A DNA stretch of 64,000 nt. Origin: Methylophilaceae bacterium LSUCC0717. GTDB taxonomy: Bacteria; Pseudomonadota; Gammaproteobacteria; Burkholderiales; Methylophilaceae. The stretch spans positions 124,001 to 188,000 of the forward strand of contig CP103436.1 in assembly GCA_024919195.1 (NCBI GenBank). The letters are read 5' to 3'. Below are positions 1 to 9,845 of this stretch, one piece after another; within the stretch, counting starts at the first letter, position 1, and each line of letters begins with the position of its first letter. A model generated the notes under the pieces. It had not been told where the DNA came from, did not search any database, and worked only from the letters and a program-made list of their open reading frames with translations. A program made the position numbers and the translations under genes.

Positions 1-62
1 TCTAGCTTCACGTAAAGGCTCAAAATGATAAAATACAGATTAAATAATTATTAGGAAAGATT

Positions 63-788
63 ATGGCAGGACATTCCAAATGGGCAAACATTCAGCATCG
101 TAAAGGGCGCCAAGATGCTAAAAGAGGAAAGATATTCACGAAATTGATCAAAGAAATCACTGTCTCAGCAAGGATGAGTGGCGGTGATCCAAATTTTAAT
201 CCAAGATTACGTGCTGCAATTGCAGCAGCAAAAGATGAAAATATGCCTGCAGAAAATATTACAAGAGCAATTAAAAGAGGAACCGGCGAGCTCGAGGGCG
301 TTAATTACGAGGAAATCCGTTATGAAGGCTATGGAATTAATGGCGCAGCGATCATCGTAGATTGCTTAACTGATAATAAGAATAGGGCTGTCGCTGATGT
401 ACGTCATGCATTTTCCAAGAATGGTGGAAATTTAGGTACGGATGGTTGTGTTGCTTTCATGTTTAAACATTGCGGCAGTATTTTTTTTGCTCCAGGATCT
501 AATGAAGAAGAAATCATGGAGAAAGCGATTGATCTTGGTGCTGAGGATGTTGAAATTAATGAGGACGGTTCTATTGAGGTGATTACTCCACCAAATGATT
601 TTTTAACCATTAAAGAAGCATTTGAAAAAGAAAATTTAAAATTCGAGATGGCTGAATTAACCATGAAAGCAGATAATGAAGTGGAGTTAGCTGGCGACGA
701 GGGTATAAAAATGCAAAAAATTCTCGATGTGCTTGATGATCTTGATGATGTTCAAGAGGTATACACCAACGCTGTAATCGAGAACTAA
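63..788 (+). CDS. yebC: YebC/PmpR family regulatory protein
   Basis: This 241-residue protein has the usual length for the YebC/PmpR family and opens with the family signature [20 protein letters not shown]. Members have been described as DNA-binding regulators and, more recently, as factors that help ribosomes translate difficult stretches; which role applies here cannot be read from sequence. The ATG follows AGGAAAG, a good ribosome binding site. It sits one base upstream of ruvC and heads a yebC-ruvC-ruvA-ruvB group, the common proteobacterial order, so co-transcription is likely. The 62 bases before it hold no gene. Identity is secure. Confidence 0.96.
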   Translation: MAGHSKWANIQHRKGRQDAKRGKIFTKLIKEITVSARMSGGDPNFNPRLRAAIAAAKDENMPAENITRAIKRGTGELEGVNYEEIRYEGYGINGAAIIVDCLTDNKNRAVADVRHAFSKNGGNLGTDGCVAFMFKHCGSIFFAPGSNEEEIMEKAIDLGAEDVEINEDGSIEVITPPNDFLTIKEAFEKENLKFEMAELTMKADNEVELAGDEGIKMQKILDVLDDLDDVQEVYTNAVIEN

Positions 789-789
789 T

Positions 790-1317
790 TTGACCTCTAC
801 TAGGGTAATTGGAATTGACCCAGGATTAAGAATCACGGGGTATGGCATAGTTGATTGTGAAAATAAAAAAACAACTTACATTACAAGCGGCGTCATAAAA
901 ACAACCTCAGAAAAGCTTCCCTACCCTGAAAGATTAAAAATAATTTTTGATGAAGTCTCATTGATTATCTCTAAACACCAGCCCAATCAAATGTGCATCG
1001 AAAAAACTTTTGTTAATATGAACGCAAATAGCTCTTTGGCGCTAGGGCAGGCACGAGGTGTTGCGATGGCAGCAGCAATTCAACACCAGCTGAAAATATA
1101 TGAATATACCGCTCTGCAAATAAAAAAGTCTGTGGTGGGGAATGGTCATGCTGATAAAATTCAAGTGCAATCCATGGTGCAAAAACTATTAAACCTACCA
1201 GAGGTCTTAGGCCCAGATTCTTCGGATGCACTTGCCTGCGTATTGTGTCACAATCAAGTCATGCAAATTCAAAAGGATGATTCCCCAATTAATTTTAAAG
1301 GTGGTCGAATTTTATGA
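790..1317 (+). CDS. ruvC: Holliday junction resolvase RuvC
   Basis: RuvC cuts Holliday junctions in the RuvABC complex during recombinational repair. At 175 residues it has normal length. The acidic catalytic set is visible: Asp10 in the motif IGIDPGLRITGYG, Glu71 in MCIEKTF, and Asp143/Asp146 in GPDSSDALAC. The start is a TTG that begins one base after the yebC stop, giving the expected N-terminus just before the beta strand with Asp10; no ATG fits. Its end overlaps ruvA by four bases (ATGA), so the two are probably translationally coupled. Confidence 0.96.
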   Translation: MTSTRVIGIDPGLRITGYGIVDCENKKTTYITSGVIKTTSEKLPYPERLKIIFDEVSLIISKHQPNQMCIEKTFVNMNANSSLALGQARGVAMAAAIQHQLKIYEYTALQIKKSVVGNGHADKIQVQSMVQKLLNLPEVLGPDSSDALACVLCHNQVMQIQKDDSPINFKGGRIL

Positions 1318-1883
1318 TCGGAAGTATTCGCGGGATTTTAATTGATAAGTCACCTCCTTGGATTCAAGTTGATTGTGGAGGCATTGGCTATGAAATTGAA
1401 GTTCCGATGTCGACTTATTATCATCTACCAGAGTTGCAGTCTGACATTTTCCTTCATGTACATATGGTGGTTCGAGAGGATGCTCAGCTGTTGTTCGGGT
1501 TTCTTACCAAAGAGGAAAAATCATCTTTTAAAAGCTTAATTAAAATTAACGGGATTGGAGCTAAAGTTGCCCTTTCAATTTTAAGTGGCGTATCCATGGA
1601 TCAATTTTCTAATGCAATTGAACAACAAGATGTGTCTCTTCTCGTAAAAATTCCTGGCATTGGCAGAAAAACAGCGGAAAGATTAATTGTTGAATTAAAG
1701 GACAAACAAGATCTGAAGCTACAACAATCATCTCAGCATTCAAAAAATTTAACTGATATTATGGATGCATTAGAGGCACTTGGGTACTCTAAAAGCGATA
1801 TCCAAAAAGTCATTAAAAATTTCAATGAGGATATAAATGTTAATGAGGGAATCAAACAAGCATTGCAATGGTTGTCTAGTTGA
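1314..1883 (+). CDS. ruvA: Holliday junction branch migration protein RuvA
   Basis: RuvA binds four-way junctions and loads the RuvB helicase. The 189 residues show an N-terminal OB-fold beginning [28 protein letters not shown], a middle region with two helix-hairpin-helix motifs ([14 protein letters not shown] and [20 protein letters not shown]), and a short C-terminal domain that contacts RuvB (residues about 140-189). It overlaps ruvC by four bases and runs to the start of ruvB, so the three subunits form one unit. Length and motifs are typical. Confidence 0.96.
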   Translation: MIGSIRGILIDKSPPWIQVDCGGIGYEIEVPMSTYYHLPELQSDIFLHVHMVVREDAQLLFGFLTKEEKSSFKSLIKINGIGAKVALSILSGVSMDQFSNAIEQQDVSLLVKIPGIGRKTAERLIVELKDKQDLKLQQSSQHSKNLTDIMDALEALGYSKSDIQKVIKNFNEDINVNEGIKQALQWLSS

Positions 1884-1885
1884 TT

Positions 1886-2914
1886 ATGATTGAAGAAGAT
1901 CGTTTTATTGCTAACACGCCCAAAGAGAATGAAGAAATTCTCGAGAAATCCCTGCGCCCTGCAGATCTTGATGAATATGTTGGTCAAGAAAAAATCAGAG
2001 ATCAGTTAGAAATTTTTATTAAAGCTGCTCAGCAAAGAGGGGAGGCTCTAGATCATGTGCTTTTGTTTGGACCACCAGGTTTAGGTAAAACCACCTTATC
2101 TCATATTATTGCCCGTGAAATGAACGTTGGTTTAAAACAAACATCAGGACCTGTGTTGGAAAAAGCTGGAGATCTAGCAGCACTCCTCACCAATCTTGAG
2201 CCAAATGATGTTTTATTTATTGATGAGATTCATCGGTTGTCACCGATTATTGAAGAAATTTTATATCCTGCGATGGAAGATAACCATCTTGATATTATGA
2301 TTGGGGATGGACCGTCAGCTCGCTCAGTGAAATTGGACTTGCCTCCATTTACCTTAGTAGGAGCAACGACTCGTGCAGGAATGCTTACCAACCCTCTTCG
2401 AGATCGTTTTGGAATAGTTTCTCGATTAGAATTTTACTCGCAGGATGAGCTAATCAGAATTGTGAAAAGATCAGCGAAGTTGCTTGATATTTTTATTGAT
2501 GACTCAGGTGCATCAGAAATTGCTAAAAGATCACGAGGTACACCTCGAATTGCTAATCGTTTATTACGACGTGTGAGAGATTATGCCTCTGTTAAAGCAG
2601 ATGGAAATGTTAACGATAAAACAGCCGACGCCGCATTAAAAATGTTAGATGTTGATAAAATTGGCTTAGATAATATGGACCGTGCATTACTGTTGGCAAT
2701 CATTGAAAAATTTAAAGGAGGGCCAGTTGGCCTAGATAATTTAGCGGCTGCGATCGGTGAAGAAAAAGAAACTATTGAAGATGTAATTGAGCCCTATTTA
2801 ATTCAGCAAGGTTACTTGATGAGAACTCCTAAAGGAAGAATAGCCACAGACCTCAGTTTGAAACATTTTAATATTCAAATTGATCAATCGAGTAACACAA
2901 AAAATTTATGGTAG
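1886..2914 (+). CDS. ruvB: Holliday junction branch migration ATPase RuvB
   Basis: RuvB is the AAA+ motor that drives branch migration. From this ATG ([10 protein letters not shown], matching the usual family N-terminus) it has 342 residues, with Walker [10 protein letters not shown] at about 62-70, Walker [11 protein letters not shown] at about 109-118, the sensor GATTRAG, an arginine finger in LRDRFG, and a C-terminal winged helix. A TTG six bases upstream (1880) overlaps the ruvA stop and could be the true start, adding two residues. The 3' end overlaps ybgC by seven bases. Confidence 0.96.
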   Translation: MIEEDRFIANTPKENEEILEKSLRPADLDEYVGQEKIRDQLEIFIKAAQQRGEALDHVLLFGPPGLGKTTLSHIIAREMNVGLKQTSGPVLEKAGDLAALLTNLEPNDVLFIDEIHRLSPIIEEILYPAMEDNHLDIMIGDGPSARSVKLDLPPFTLVGATTRAGMLTNPLRDRFGIVSRLEFYSQDELIRIVKRSAKLLDIFIDDSGASEIAKRSRGTPRIANRLLRRVRDYASVKADGNVNDKTADAALKMLDVDKIGLDNMDRALLLAIIEKFKGGPVGLDNLAAAIGEEKETIEDVIEPYLIQQGYLMRTPKGRIATDLSLKHFNIQIDQSSNTKNLW

Positions 2915-3315
2915 GACGGATTCATCACTGGCCAATAAGAATATATTATGAAGACACCGATAGTGGGGGCGTGGTTTACCATTCCAATTATTTAAAGTTT
3001 ATGGAGCGAGCCAGAACGGAGTGGTTAAGAGATTTTGAAATTGACCAGAAAACGTTAAAAGATAATTTAAACTTAATGTTTGTTGTTCATGAAATTGATA
3101 TAAAATTTGCTAGACCTGCTGTTTTTAATGATGAAATTGAGGTTCAAACAAAATTAGAAAAATTGGGATCAGTAAAAATTGAGCTTGAGCAAAAAATTTT
3201 TCGCTCATCTGAAATTTTAATTGAATCAAGAGTTGTTGTTGCATCAGTTAACTCCATGTCGATGAAGCCGATGCGAATTCCAAATGAAATAAAGTTATTA
3301 ATGGAGAATGAATAA
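2908..3315 (+). CDS. ybgC: Tol-Pal associated acyl-CoA thioesterase YbgC
   Basis: This is a hot-dog fold thioesterase of 135 residues, usually the first gene of the tol-pal operon. The YbgC active-site signature is present near the N-terminus as [25 protein letters not shown], here split as [15 protein letters not shown] with the catalytic Asp in TDSGG. The family hydrolyses short or medium acyl-CoA and is linked to phospholipid metabolism, but the physiological substrate is unclear. It overlaps ruvB by seven bases and tolQ by one base, so recombination and envelope genes are physically joined in one run. Confidence 0.94.
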   Translation: MVGRIHHWPIRIYYEDTDSGGVVYHSNYLKFMERARTEWLRDFEIDQKTLKDNLNLMFVVHEIDIKFARPAVFNDEIEVQTKLEKLGSVKIELEQKIFRSSEILIESRVVVASVNSMSMKPMRIPNEIKLLMENE

Positions 3316-3986
3316 TGAGCTTAGGTGGTGATCTTTCCTTTTTATCCTTGGTAATGGGAGCAAGCATTCCCGTTCAATTGGTGATGTTAATATTAATTAC
3401 TGCCTCCGTTTTCTCATGGAAATATATTTTCATTAAAATAAAAACCATTAAAAATGCAGAAGAGCACGCAACAGAATTTGAAAAATATTTTTGGGCAGGA
3501 GCTCAGTTTAAACAACTCTATGAGTCTGCTAGCCATTCTTCAAATAATGTTGGCGGATTGAAATCTATTTTTTATGCCGGCTATAAGGAATTTATAGCAA
3601 GCACAAGAGATCAAAAATTAGATAAACAAAGTAAAGAAAGTATTCGACGTGCAATGCAAGTTGCATATAACCGTGAACTTGACTCCCTTGAAAGACACCT
3701 TCCCTTTTTGGCAAGTGTTGGATCGGTTAGTCCCTACATTGGTTTGTTCGGAACGGTATGGGGCATTATGAATTCTTTTATTGGTTTATCTAATGTTGCT
3801 CAATCTACCCTAGCTCAAGTGGCTCCAGGCATAGCTGAAGCTTTAATTGCAACGGCCATTGGCTTATTTGCTGCAATTCCTGCAGTCATTGCTTACAATC
3901 GATTTGCAGCCAAAGTGGATCGATTAGCTGTTCGATACGAGAGTTTTATGGAAGAGTTTATAAATAACGTGGATCGCAGAGCATAA
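3315..3986 (+). CDS. tolQ: Tol-Pal system proton channel subunit TolQ
   Basis: TolQ is an inner-membrane protein of the MotA/TolQ/ExbB family that, with TolR, uses the proton gradient to energise TolA. The 223 residues show an N-terminal membrane segment (about 11-33), a cytoplasmic loop, and two further segments at about 132-152 (LPFLASVGSVSPYIGLFGTVWGIM) and 165-190. The conserved stretch SPYIGLFGTVWGIMNSF identifies the family. It shares one base with both ybgC and tolR, so the whole run is probably co-translated. Confidence 0.95.
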   Translation: MSLGGDLSFLSLVMGASIPVQLVMLILITASVFSWKYIFIKIKTIKNAEEHATEFEKYFWAGAQFKQLYESASHSSNNVGGLKSIFYAGYKEFIASTRDQKLDKQSKESIRRAMQVAYNRELDSLERHLPFLASVGSVSPYIGLFGTVWGIMNSFIGLSNVAQSTLAQVAPGIAEALIATAIGLFAAIPAVIAYNRFAAKVDRLAVRYESFMEEFINNVDRRA

Positions 3987-4372
3987 TGAAAAAACGTCGT
4001 TTAATGAACAATATCAATGTGGTTCCATACATAGATGTAATGTTGGTGTTATTGGTGATTTTTATGGTCACAGCACCCATGACTAATCCTGGAGTAGTCG
4101 AATTACCTCGAGTCGGTCAAGATTTAAAACAACAAAATACTCCAATTACTGTTTCTGTAAAAAAAGATGGCAGCATTGAGATGGAGGGGAAAAAAATAAA
4201 AGCGGATGCATTATTGATTGAATTAAATCAAGCAATTGAAAAAAATCCTGAGTTATCAGTGGTTATTGCAGCAGACAAAAAGACACAATATGAGAACGTG
4301 ATCACAGTTATGGATTTATTGAAACAAAATCAGATTCATAAAGTGGGTTTATTATTAAAACCAGAGAAGTAA
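3986..4372 (+). CDS. tolR: Tol-Pal system protein TolR
   Basis: TolR belongs to the ExbD/TolR family and completes the TolQR proton channel. The 128-residue protein has one membrane helix near its N-terminus (PYIDVMLVLLVIFMVTA) carrying the essential Asp17, followed by a periplasmic domain of about 100 residues. Length is close to the family norm. The start codon overlaps the tolQ stop by one base, and tolA follows after ten bases. Confidence 0.95.
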   Translation: MKKRRLMNNINVVPYIDVMLVLLVIFMVTAPMTNPGVVELPRVGQDLKQQNTPITVSVKKDGSIEMEGKKIKADALLIELNQAIEKNPELSVVIAADKKTQYENVITVMDLLKQNQIHKVGLLLKPEK

Positions 4373-4382
4373 TTGTTATTCA

Positions 4383-5204
4383 ATGAACTTTGACGAAAAT
4401 TTAAATTTACAATCAAATTTATTTTCTTTTTTAATCCATTTATCTATTCTTTTTGTGATGATTTTTACCGTGCAATGGTCGCCGCAATACCCTTATTTTG
4501 GTGAAGTGGAACTATGGGAGGCAGTACCCACTGTAAAAGAACAAGCGCAAACACCACCTAAACCAAAACAGGTTGAGCCAGCAAAAGTTGAAAAATCAAC
4601 TCCCAAGGTGAATCAACAAATTAAAGATACTCAAGCTGAAATTAATCTAAAGAAGAAAAAAGAAAAAGAATTAGCAGAAAAAAAGAAACAAGAACAAATT
4701 AAAAAAGTGCAACAAGAGCTTTTAAAACAAGAGCAGATCAAACAACTTCAGGACCAATTGCTTCAGCAAGAGCAATTAGAAAAATTACAAAAAGAGTTAT
4801 TAGAACAAGATGCTCAAAATGCTGATCAAGAGATTATTTCAGAGGATAAAAAGAAATCGGAAAGAATTGCGATTCAAGCAGATCAAGATATGGAAGCCGG
4901 TAAAAATAAATCAGAGATTGATAAATATAAGGCGTTAATTCAACAAAAAATACAACAGAATGTAAATAATAATTTATGTGGTTTGGATTATTTAAGCTTA
5001 AGCTTTGAGATTACACTATTACCATCTGGTGAGCTTTTGAATGATCCAGTCTTGAAAGATTCAAGTGGAAATTTAAGTTGCGATGAAGCGGTGGAAAGAG
5101 CAATATATCAATCTGAACCGTTACCAGTGCCAACAGACCCAAAAATTTTTGCAAAACTTAAAAAAATTAAATTAAAATTTTATCCAAACGGACAGCCCCA
5201 ATGA
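4383..5204 (+). CDS. tolA: Cell envelope integrity protein TolA
   Basis: TolA bridges the inner-membrane TolQR motor to Pal and TolB. Three regions are seen in 273 residues: one N-terminal membrane helix (about 13-27), a long Lys/Glu/Gln-rich helical stalk (about 55-180, with repeats of the QEQIKQLQDQLLQQEQ type), and a compact C-terminal domain containing two Cys (in NNNLCGLDY and GNLSCDEAV), which could form the disulfide typical of TolA domain III. The order tolQ-tolR-tolA-tolB confirms the call. The last four bases overlap tolB. Confidence 0.93.
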   Translation: MNFDENLNLQSNLFSFLIHLSILFVMIFTVQWSPQYPYFGEVELWEAVPTVKEQAQTPPKPKQVEPAKVEKSTPKVNQQIKDTQAEINLKKKKEKELAEKKKQEQIKKVQQELLKQEQIKQLQDQLLQQEQLEKLQKELLEQDAQNADQEIISEDKKKSERIAIQADQDMEAGKNKSEIDKYKALIQQKIQQNVNNNLCGLDYLSLSFEITLLPSGELLNDPVLKDSSGNLSCDEAVERAIYQSEPLPVPTDPKIFAKLKKIKLKFYPNGQPQ

Positions 5205-6478
5205 AAAAACTTGTTCTCTTATTTATTACCCTATTTTATTTAATACCTCTTCATGCCATTGAGGTGATTGATATTTTGGGCGGTAAAGCCAATGAATTAT
5301 CAGTGGCGGTAATTCCATTTCAAGATGACTTGATTGAAAATGAAAAAAATCAAATTCACAATGTGATTAAATCTGACCTTTCGCGATCAGGTTTTTTTAG
5401 AGTGATTGATACCGGTGGTGTTAATAAACTGCCAACATCTTTAAATGACGTTGATTACAGTTTTTGGTCAGGCCTACAGACTGAACTCTTGGTGATTGGT
5501 CGTGTGCAGAGAGGCGATGATCAAATCAAAGTGGTGTATGAACTGATCGATGTTTTTAAAGAGAAAATGATGGTGTCTTCAGAATATTCAGGAACCATAA
5601 AACAAGACCGTCAGATTGGACATCAAATCTCGAATGTAATTTACGAAAAGATTACAGGCAGTAAGGGCGTGTTTCATACCAAAATTGGATTTGTACAAAA
5701 AATTAATAATAATAAATATCATCTAAATATTTCTGACATGGATGGCTTTAACAGAAAAGCCATCGTTACCTCAACTCAACCAATTATCTCAACCCGCTGG
5801 TCCCCAGATGGTGAAAAAATTGCGTATGTGTCATTCGAAAAAAAGAAGCCGGTTATTTATGTGCAAAATTTACGAAATGGAGAAAGAAAATTAGTGGCGA
5901 ACTTCAAGGGTAATAACAGTGCACCTGCATGGTCACCTGACAGTAAACAGCTTGCAATTGTCCTGACCTACAATGCCTTTTCACAAATATATGTTATGGA
6001 CGCAGACGGGAAGAATATTAAACGATTAATGCGCAGTCGATCCATCGATACCGAACCAACCTGGGCCCCGGATGGTAAATCAATTTATTTTGTATCTGAT
6101 CGAGGGGGCGGACCACAAATTTATAAAATTGATTTGGCAAACGAGCAAATTAGAAGAGTGACCTTTGAAGGGAAATATAATGTCAGCCCTCAATTATCTC
6201 CTGATGGAAAATTGCTCACTTTTATTACCAATGACAATGGCGCTTTTAAAGTAGGAGTGCAAAATTTAATTTCTAATCAAGTCATGAAATTAACACAGGG
6301 AAAAAATGATGAAGCCCCTGTTTTCAGTCCGAATGGACATATGGTACTATACACACATAAAGATTCAGAAAAAGAAACAACGCTTTCAACTGTCTCTTTG
6401 AATGGTTTTAAACAACAGGTGATCAATACGGATTCGTTGAAAAATTATGAAGCAACATGGTCTCCAATTGATTTTTAA
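5201..6478 (+). CDS. tolB: Tol-Pal system periplasmic protein TolB
   Basis: TolB is a periplasmic protein that contacts Pal and TolA. The 425 residues begin with a signal peptide (MKKLVLLFITLFYLIPLHA, cleavage expected after position 19), then an alpha/beta domain, then a beta-propeller with recurring WSPDGEKIAYVS-type blades (WSPDGE, WSPDSK, WAPDGK, LSPDGK, FSPNGH). Length is normal. It overlaps tolA by four bases and precedes pal by 15 bases. Confidence 0.95.
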   Translation: MKKLVLLFITLFYLIPLHAIEVIDILGGKANELSVAVIPFQDDLIENEKNQIHNVIKSDLSRSGFFRVIDTGGVNKLPTSLNDVDYSFWSGLQTELLVIGRVQRGDDQIKVVYELIDVFKEKMMVSSEYSGTIKQDRQIGHQISNVIYEKITGSKGVFHTKIGFVQKINNNKYHLNISDMDGFNRKAIVTSTQPIISTRWSPDGEKIAYVSFEKKKPVIYVQNLRNGERKLVANFKGNNSAPAWSPDSKQLAIVLTYNAFSQIYVMDADGKNIKRLMRSRSIDTEPTWAPDGKSIYFVSDRGGGPQIYKIDLANEQIRRVTFEGKYNVSPQLSPDGKLLTFITNDNGAFKVGVQNLISNQVMKLTQGKNDEAPVFSPNGHMVLYTHKDSEKETTLSTVSLNGFKQQVINTDSLKNYEATWSPIDF

Positions 6479-6493
6479 TGAAAGGATAAATCA

Positions 6494-6985
6494 ATGAAAA
6501 AATTAGTATTTGCAGGTCTTACTTTAGCATTACTTGCAGGGTGTAGCTCCACTCCTTTAAATGATGCTGATGCGCCATCAGATGCAAAAGCTGGTGAAGC
6601 AGTTGATCGAACATCTGACCTTGGTTTAGATAAATTAAGATCGGATAGTCTACTAACACAAAGAAGTATCTATTTTGACTTTGATAAGTTTGAAGTTAAA
6701 CCTGAGTACTTAGATATCGTGAATGCGCATGCTCAATATGCCGCAGATCACCCAGCTGCAAAAATGACACTCAAAGGCCATGCAGATTATCGTGGCTCTC
6801 ATGAATACAATCTTGCGCTAGGTCAAAAAAGATCTGTATCTGTAAAAGATGTCATGAATACCTCAGGCGCGAATGACTCGCAAATTGAAACTGTGAGCTA
6901 CGGTGAAGAGGAAGCTAACCAAAATTGTCAAGGCAATGAATGTGGCCAAGACCGTCGAGTAGATATCAGCTACGAAGTGGAATAA
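6494..6985 (+). CDS. pal: Peptidoglycan-associated lipoprotein Pal
   Basis: Pal is an outer-membrane lipoprotein that anchors the envelope to peptidoglycan. A lipobox LLAGC places the lipidated Cys at residue 17. After a short linker comes an OmpA-like domain starting with SIYFDFDKFEVKPEY and containing the peptidoglycan-binding signature GHADYRGSHEYNLALGQKR, including the conserved Asp and Arg. Two additional Cys (NCQGNECGQ) near the C-terminus could form a disulfide. AAAGGA lies just upstream of the ATG. The length, 163 residues, is usual. Confidence 0.95.
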   Translation: MKKLVFAGLTLALLAGCSSTPLNDADAPSDAKAGEAVDRTSDLGLDKLRSDSLLTQRSIYFDFDKFEVKPEYLDIVNAHAQYAADHPAAKMTLKGHADYRGSHEYNLALGQKRSVSVKDVMNTSGANDSQIETVSYGEEEANQNCQGNECGQDRRVDISYEVE

Positions 6986-7004
6986 TTATTGACTTTGTAG
7001 ATTT

Positions 7005-7946
7005 ATGAAAAGAATATTATGGGCTGGTTTATTAATTTTATCTTTTAACACTCATGCCTTTCTTGAGGACGAGGAAGCAAGGGAAAAAATTAATGACCTG
7101 CAAAACCAGCTCAATTCTTTAAGGAGTGAAACACTTAATTCACTCGAAGCAAAAGTAACCGACCTTCAACAAATTCTTCAAGGTGGAAGTCTTCAGCAAT
7201 TCAATAGTAAGATTAACGAAATTTTTGATGATATTGCCAAGATAAGAGGCGATGTTGAAGTCCTACAATTTAATTTTGAAAGTTTTGAAGATCGTCAAAA
7301 GATTAATTATCAGGACATTGAAAATCGTTTTAGTCGCATTGAAGAAGAATTAGAATCACTTAAAAATAATTCACAAAATAAAGAAGAACTCTTAAAAGAA
7401 ACAACACAAAGTAATCAAGCTCAAGAAGTCCAGGAAAATCCAGTGACATCAATTGAATCCATTCAAGGCGATATCGCTCAAGAACTGGAAAGTACCGAAC
7501 AACAAGGGGTTAACGGTAATGTGGGAACTGGTAAAGACTTGCCGCCACTAATTGATGAAGAGCAAGAACTCAATATGTTTAATGACGCTGAAGGGTTGAT
7601 GAGGTCAACAAAATATAAAGAGGCATTCGAATTATTTGATCGATTTGTTACAACATACCCAAAATCTCAACGTCTTGTGGAGGCAAAGAAGAACATTGGA
7701 TACATTCAGTTTGCCTTAAAAAATTATAAAGCCTCATTAAATACCTATGACAAGCTGATTGCTAATCATCCAAGTCATGAGCTGATGCCAGAAATTTTAT
7801 ATGGAAAAGCTAATACGGAAATTCAATTGACTCGAATTACCAAAGCTAAACAAACCTTAAGAAGAATCATTAAAGAATATCCAAATGCTTCTAATATAGA
7901 GAGCGCCAAGAAAAGATTAAAAGCTCTTGAATCAATCAAGCTTTAA
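7005..7946 (+). CDS. cpoB: Cell division coordinator CpoB (YbgF)
   Basis: CpoB links Tol-Pal activity with septal peptidoglycan synthesis. The 313-residue protein has a signal peptide (about 1-18, ending THA), an N-terminal coiled coil (about 22-120), a low-complexity Gln/Glu linker, and a C-terminal TPR domain (about 190-313) with helices such as NDAEGLMRSTKYKEAFELFDRFV. It is the last gene of the Tol-Pal run. The linker is rich in Glu and poorly conserved in the family. Call rests on domain order plus position. Confidence 0.92.
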   Translation: MKRILWAGLLILSFNTHAFLEDEEAREKINDLQNQLNSLRSETLNSLEAKVTDLQQILQGGSLQQFNSKINEIFDDIAKIRGDVEVLQFNFESFEDRQKINYQDIENRFSRIEEELESLKNNSQNKEELLKETTQSNQAQEVQENPVTSIESIQGDIAQELESTEQQGVNGNVGTGKDLPPLIDEEQELNMFNDAEGLMRSTKYKEAFELFDRFVTTYPKSQRLVEAKKNIGYIQFALKNYKASLNTYDKLIANHPSHELMPEILYGKANTEIQLTRITKAKQTLRRIIKEYPNASNIESAKKRLKALESIKL

Positions 7947-7954
7947 AAAAGATA

Positions 7955-8593
7955 ATGTCAACATTAAGGATCAATGAGATTTTTTATTCGATTCAGGGTG
8001 AGTCATCCCGAATTGGTATGCCTACAGTCTTTGTAAGATTGACAGGTTGTCCTATGCGGTGTACTTATTGTGATACGGCGTATGCATTTCATGATGGCCA
8101 GCAAAAAGTAATTGAAGAAATTATTCAAGAAATAAAAAAGTTTGATACCAATTATGTGACTGTTACTGGCGGCGAACCATTGGCGCAAAAAAATTGTATA
8201 GACTTAATGAATCAATTATGTGAATTAGGATATCAAGTTTCTTTAGAGACTGGGGGAGGCTTGGATATAAAAGATGTTCACTCAGAAGTTAAAATTATCT
8301 TGGATGTAAAAACCCCTAAATCTAATGAAGATAAAAACAATTTTTGGCCGAATTTAGCAAATATTAAACCAAATGATGAAATTAAATTTGTGATTCAAGA
8401 TTATGAGGATTTTTCTTGGTCGATGGGCATCATTGAAAAATATCAGCTCAATCAAAGTCAGATTCTTTTTTCTCCTGTATACAATGTTCTTGCAAGTGAA
8501 CAACTGGCAGAGTGGATATTAAAGCATCAACTCAATGTGAGGCTGCAACTGCAACTGCATAAAATATTATGGGGAGATAAAAAAGGTGTCTAA
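7955..8593 (+). CDS. queE: 7-carboxy-7-deazaguanine synthase QueE
   Basis: QueE is a radical SAM enzyme that converts 6-carboxy-tetrahydropterin to 7-carboxy-7-deazaguanine in queuosine biosynthesis. The 4Fe-4S ligands Cys32, Cys36 and Cys39 are in GCPMRCTYCDTAYAFH, and a glycine-rich SAM motif TVTGGEPLAQ follows. The N-terminal YSIQGESSRIGMPTVFVRL is typical. It is 212 residues long. It lies nine bases after cpoB and overlaps queC by eight bases, so the two deazapurine genes form a pair. queD and queF are not in the window. Confidence 0.95.
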   Translation: MSTLRINEIFYSIQGESSRIGMPTVFVRLTGCPMRCTYCDTAYAFHDGQQKVIEEIIQEIKKFDTNYVTVTGGEPLAQKNCIDLMNQLCELGYQVSLETGGGLDIKDVHSEVKIILDVKTPKSNEDKNNFWPNLANIKPNDEIKFVIQDYEDFSWSMGIIEKYQLNQSQILFSPVYNVLASEQLAEWILKHQLNVRLQLQLHKILWGDKKGV

Positions 8594-9269
8594 GAAAGCC
8601 ATTGTATTATTATCAGGTGGACTGGATTCGCTAACAACACTTGCCATTGCGCAAAATGATGGATTTGATTGCTATGCATTACATGTAATTTATGGTCAAC
8701 GCCATTCCTCTGAAACAATGGCCGCAAGAAATATTGCAAAAAAATATAATCTTGCTGAATTTCGTGAAATTAATGTGGATATGAGTTGGCTCAAATCCTC
8801 GGCTTTAACTAACCATGATATGACTATTCCGGAAGAAAGATCGGAGGGTATTCCAGTGACATATGTTCCAGCGAGAAATACCATTATGATGTCATTTGCC
8901 ACGGCTTGGGCTGAAACTTTGGCAATAAGTGATTTATTTCTGGGGGTCAATGCAGTTGATTACTCTGGCTACCCTGATTGTCGGCCAGAATTCATAGACG
9001 CTTTCAAAAAAATGGTGGATCTTGGAACTAAGGCAGCTATAGAAGGCAACCCATTCAATATTCATACCCCTCTGATTGGATTAACAAAAGAGGAAATTAT
9101 TGCAAAAGGCAGTAATTTAGGCGTTGATTATTCAATGAGTATTTCGTGTTATCAAGCTGATCAAAATGGTAATGCATGTGGTAAATGTGATTCTTGTTAT
9201 CTCAGACACCAAGGATTTGTAAAAGCAGGCATTAAAGATCCAACACCGTATCAAAATGTTGTTAATTAA
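8586..9269 (+). CDS. queC: 7-cyano-7-deazaguanine synthase QueC
   Basis: QueC makes preQ0 from 7-carboxy-7-deazaguanine using ATP and ammonia. The PP-loop SGGLDS is at residues 10-15. Near the C-terminus four Cys (SCYQADQNGNACGKCDSCYLRH) form the zinc site. The start is a GTG that overlaps the end of queE by eight bases and gives the usual N-terminus MSKKAIVLLSGGLDS. Length of 227 residues is normal. QueE and QueC catalyse consecutive steps. Confidence 0.95.
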   Translation: MSKKAIVLLSGGLDSLTTLAIAQNDGFDCYALHVIYGQRHSSETMAARNIAKKYNLAEFREINVDMSWLKSSALTNHDMTIPEERSEGIPVTYVPARNTIMMSFATAWAETLAISDLFLGVNAVDYSGYPDCRPEFIDAFKKMVDLGTKAAIEGNPFNIHTPLIGLTKEEIIAKGSNLGVDYSMSISCYQADQNGNACGKCDSCYLRHQGFVKAGIKDPTPYQNVVN

Positions 9270-9350
9270 TTTTCAAGAAAACTTGCCAAAACACCCAAAA
9301 ATAGCGTAAAATCCACCCCTTTTCTGTATAAAATTTTTTAGAGATTATTT

Positions 9351-9845
9351 ATGGTTATTATTAGATTATCAAGAAGCGGTTCAAAGAAGAAACCTTATTA
9401 CAACGTAGTGGTTCAAGACTCACGCAAACGAAGAGACGGTCGTTTTATCGAGCGTGTTGGCTTCTACAACCCAATGGCACAATCTGGAGCTGAAAGCCTA
9501 AGGCTTGATCAGGAAAGAATTACTTATTGGAAAGATAACGGTGCTCAAATTTCAGAGACCATGTCTAGAATTATTAAGTTGCAAGCGAAAGGCCCAGCTG
9601 GCCTTGAAGCAATGAAACAAAAAGATTTGAAAAAAGCTGAAGCGAAAAAAGCAAAAAAAGCAGCTGAAAAAGCTGCAGCTGCTGAGCCTGTAGCTGAGGA
9701 AGCTGCTCCTGCTGAGGAAGCTGCTCCTGCTGAGGAAGCTGCTCCTGCTGAGGAAGCTGCTCCTGCTGAGGAAGCTGCTCCTGCTGAGGAAGCTGCTCCT
9801 GCTGAGGAAGCTGCTCCTGCTGAGGAAGCGCCTAAAGAAGAATAA
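9351..9845 (+). CDS. rpsP: Ribosomal protein S16 with a repeat-built acidic tail
   Basis: The first 85 or so residues are a normal S16 ([41 protein letters not shown]). The family core is about 80-90 residues, but this gene encodes 164. After a Lys/Ala-rich helix ([19 protein letters not shown]) comes a C-terminal tail of seven AEEAAP units plus a partial one, encoded by perfect 18-bp DNA repeats. The tail is acidic and Ala/Pro-rich. It heads the conserved rpsP-rimM-trmD-rplS operon. Long S16 tails exist in other phyla, but the identical DNA repeats suggest recent expansion. The tail's role is unknown. Confidence 0.95.
   Translation: MVIIRLSRSGSKKKPYYNVVVQDSRKRRDGRFIERVGFYNPMAQSGAESLRLDQERITYWKDNGAQISETMSRIIKLQAKGPAGLEAMKQKDLKKAEAKKAKKAAEKAAAAEPVAEEAAPAEEAAPAEEAAPAEEAAPAEEAAPAEEAAPAEEAAPAEEAPKEE
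9693..9833 (+). repeat. 18-bp tandem repeat inside rpsP
   Basis: Seven perfect head-to-tail copies of GCTGAGGAAGCTGCTCCT occupy 9693-9818, followed by a partial copy to 9833. The unit is a multiple of three, so the frame is kept and each copy encodes AEEAAP. Perfect nucleotide identity, including synonymous positions, points to slippage or recent recombination rather than slow protein-level selection. Confidence 0.97.

Noticed and set aside
9293-9312. TTGCCA and TAAAAT before rpsP as a promoter
   Set aside because: The spacing is only eight bases, too short for sigma-70.
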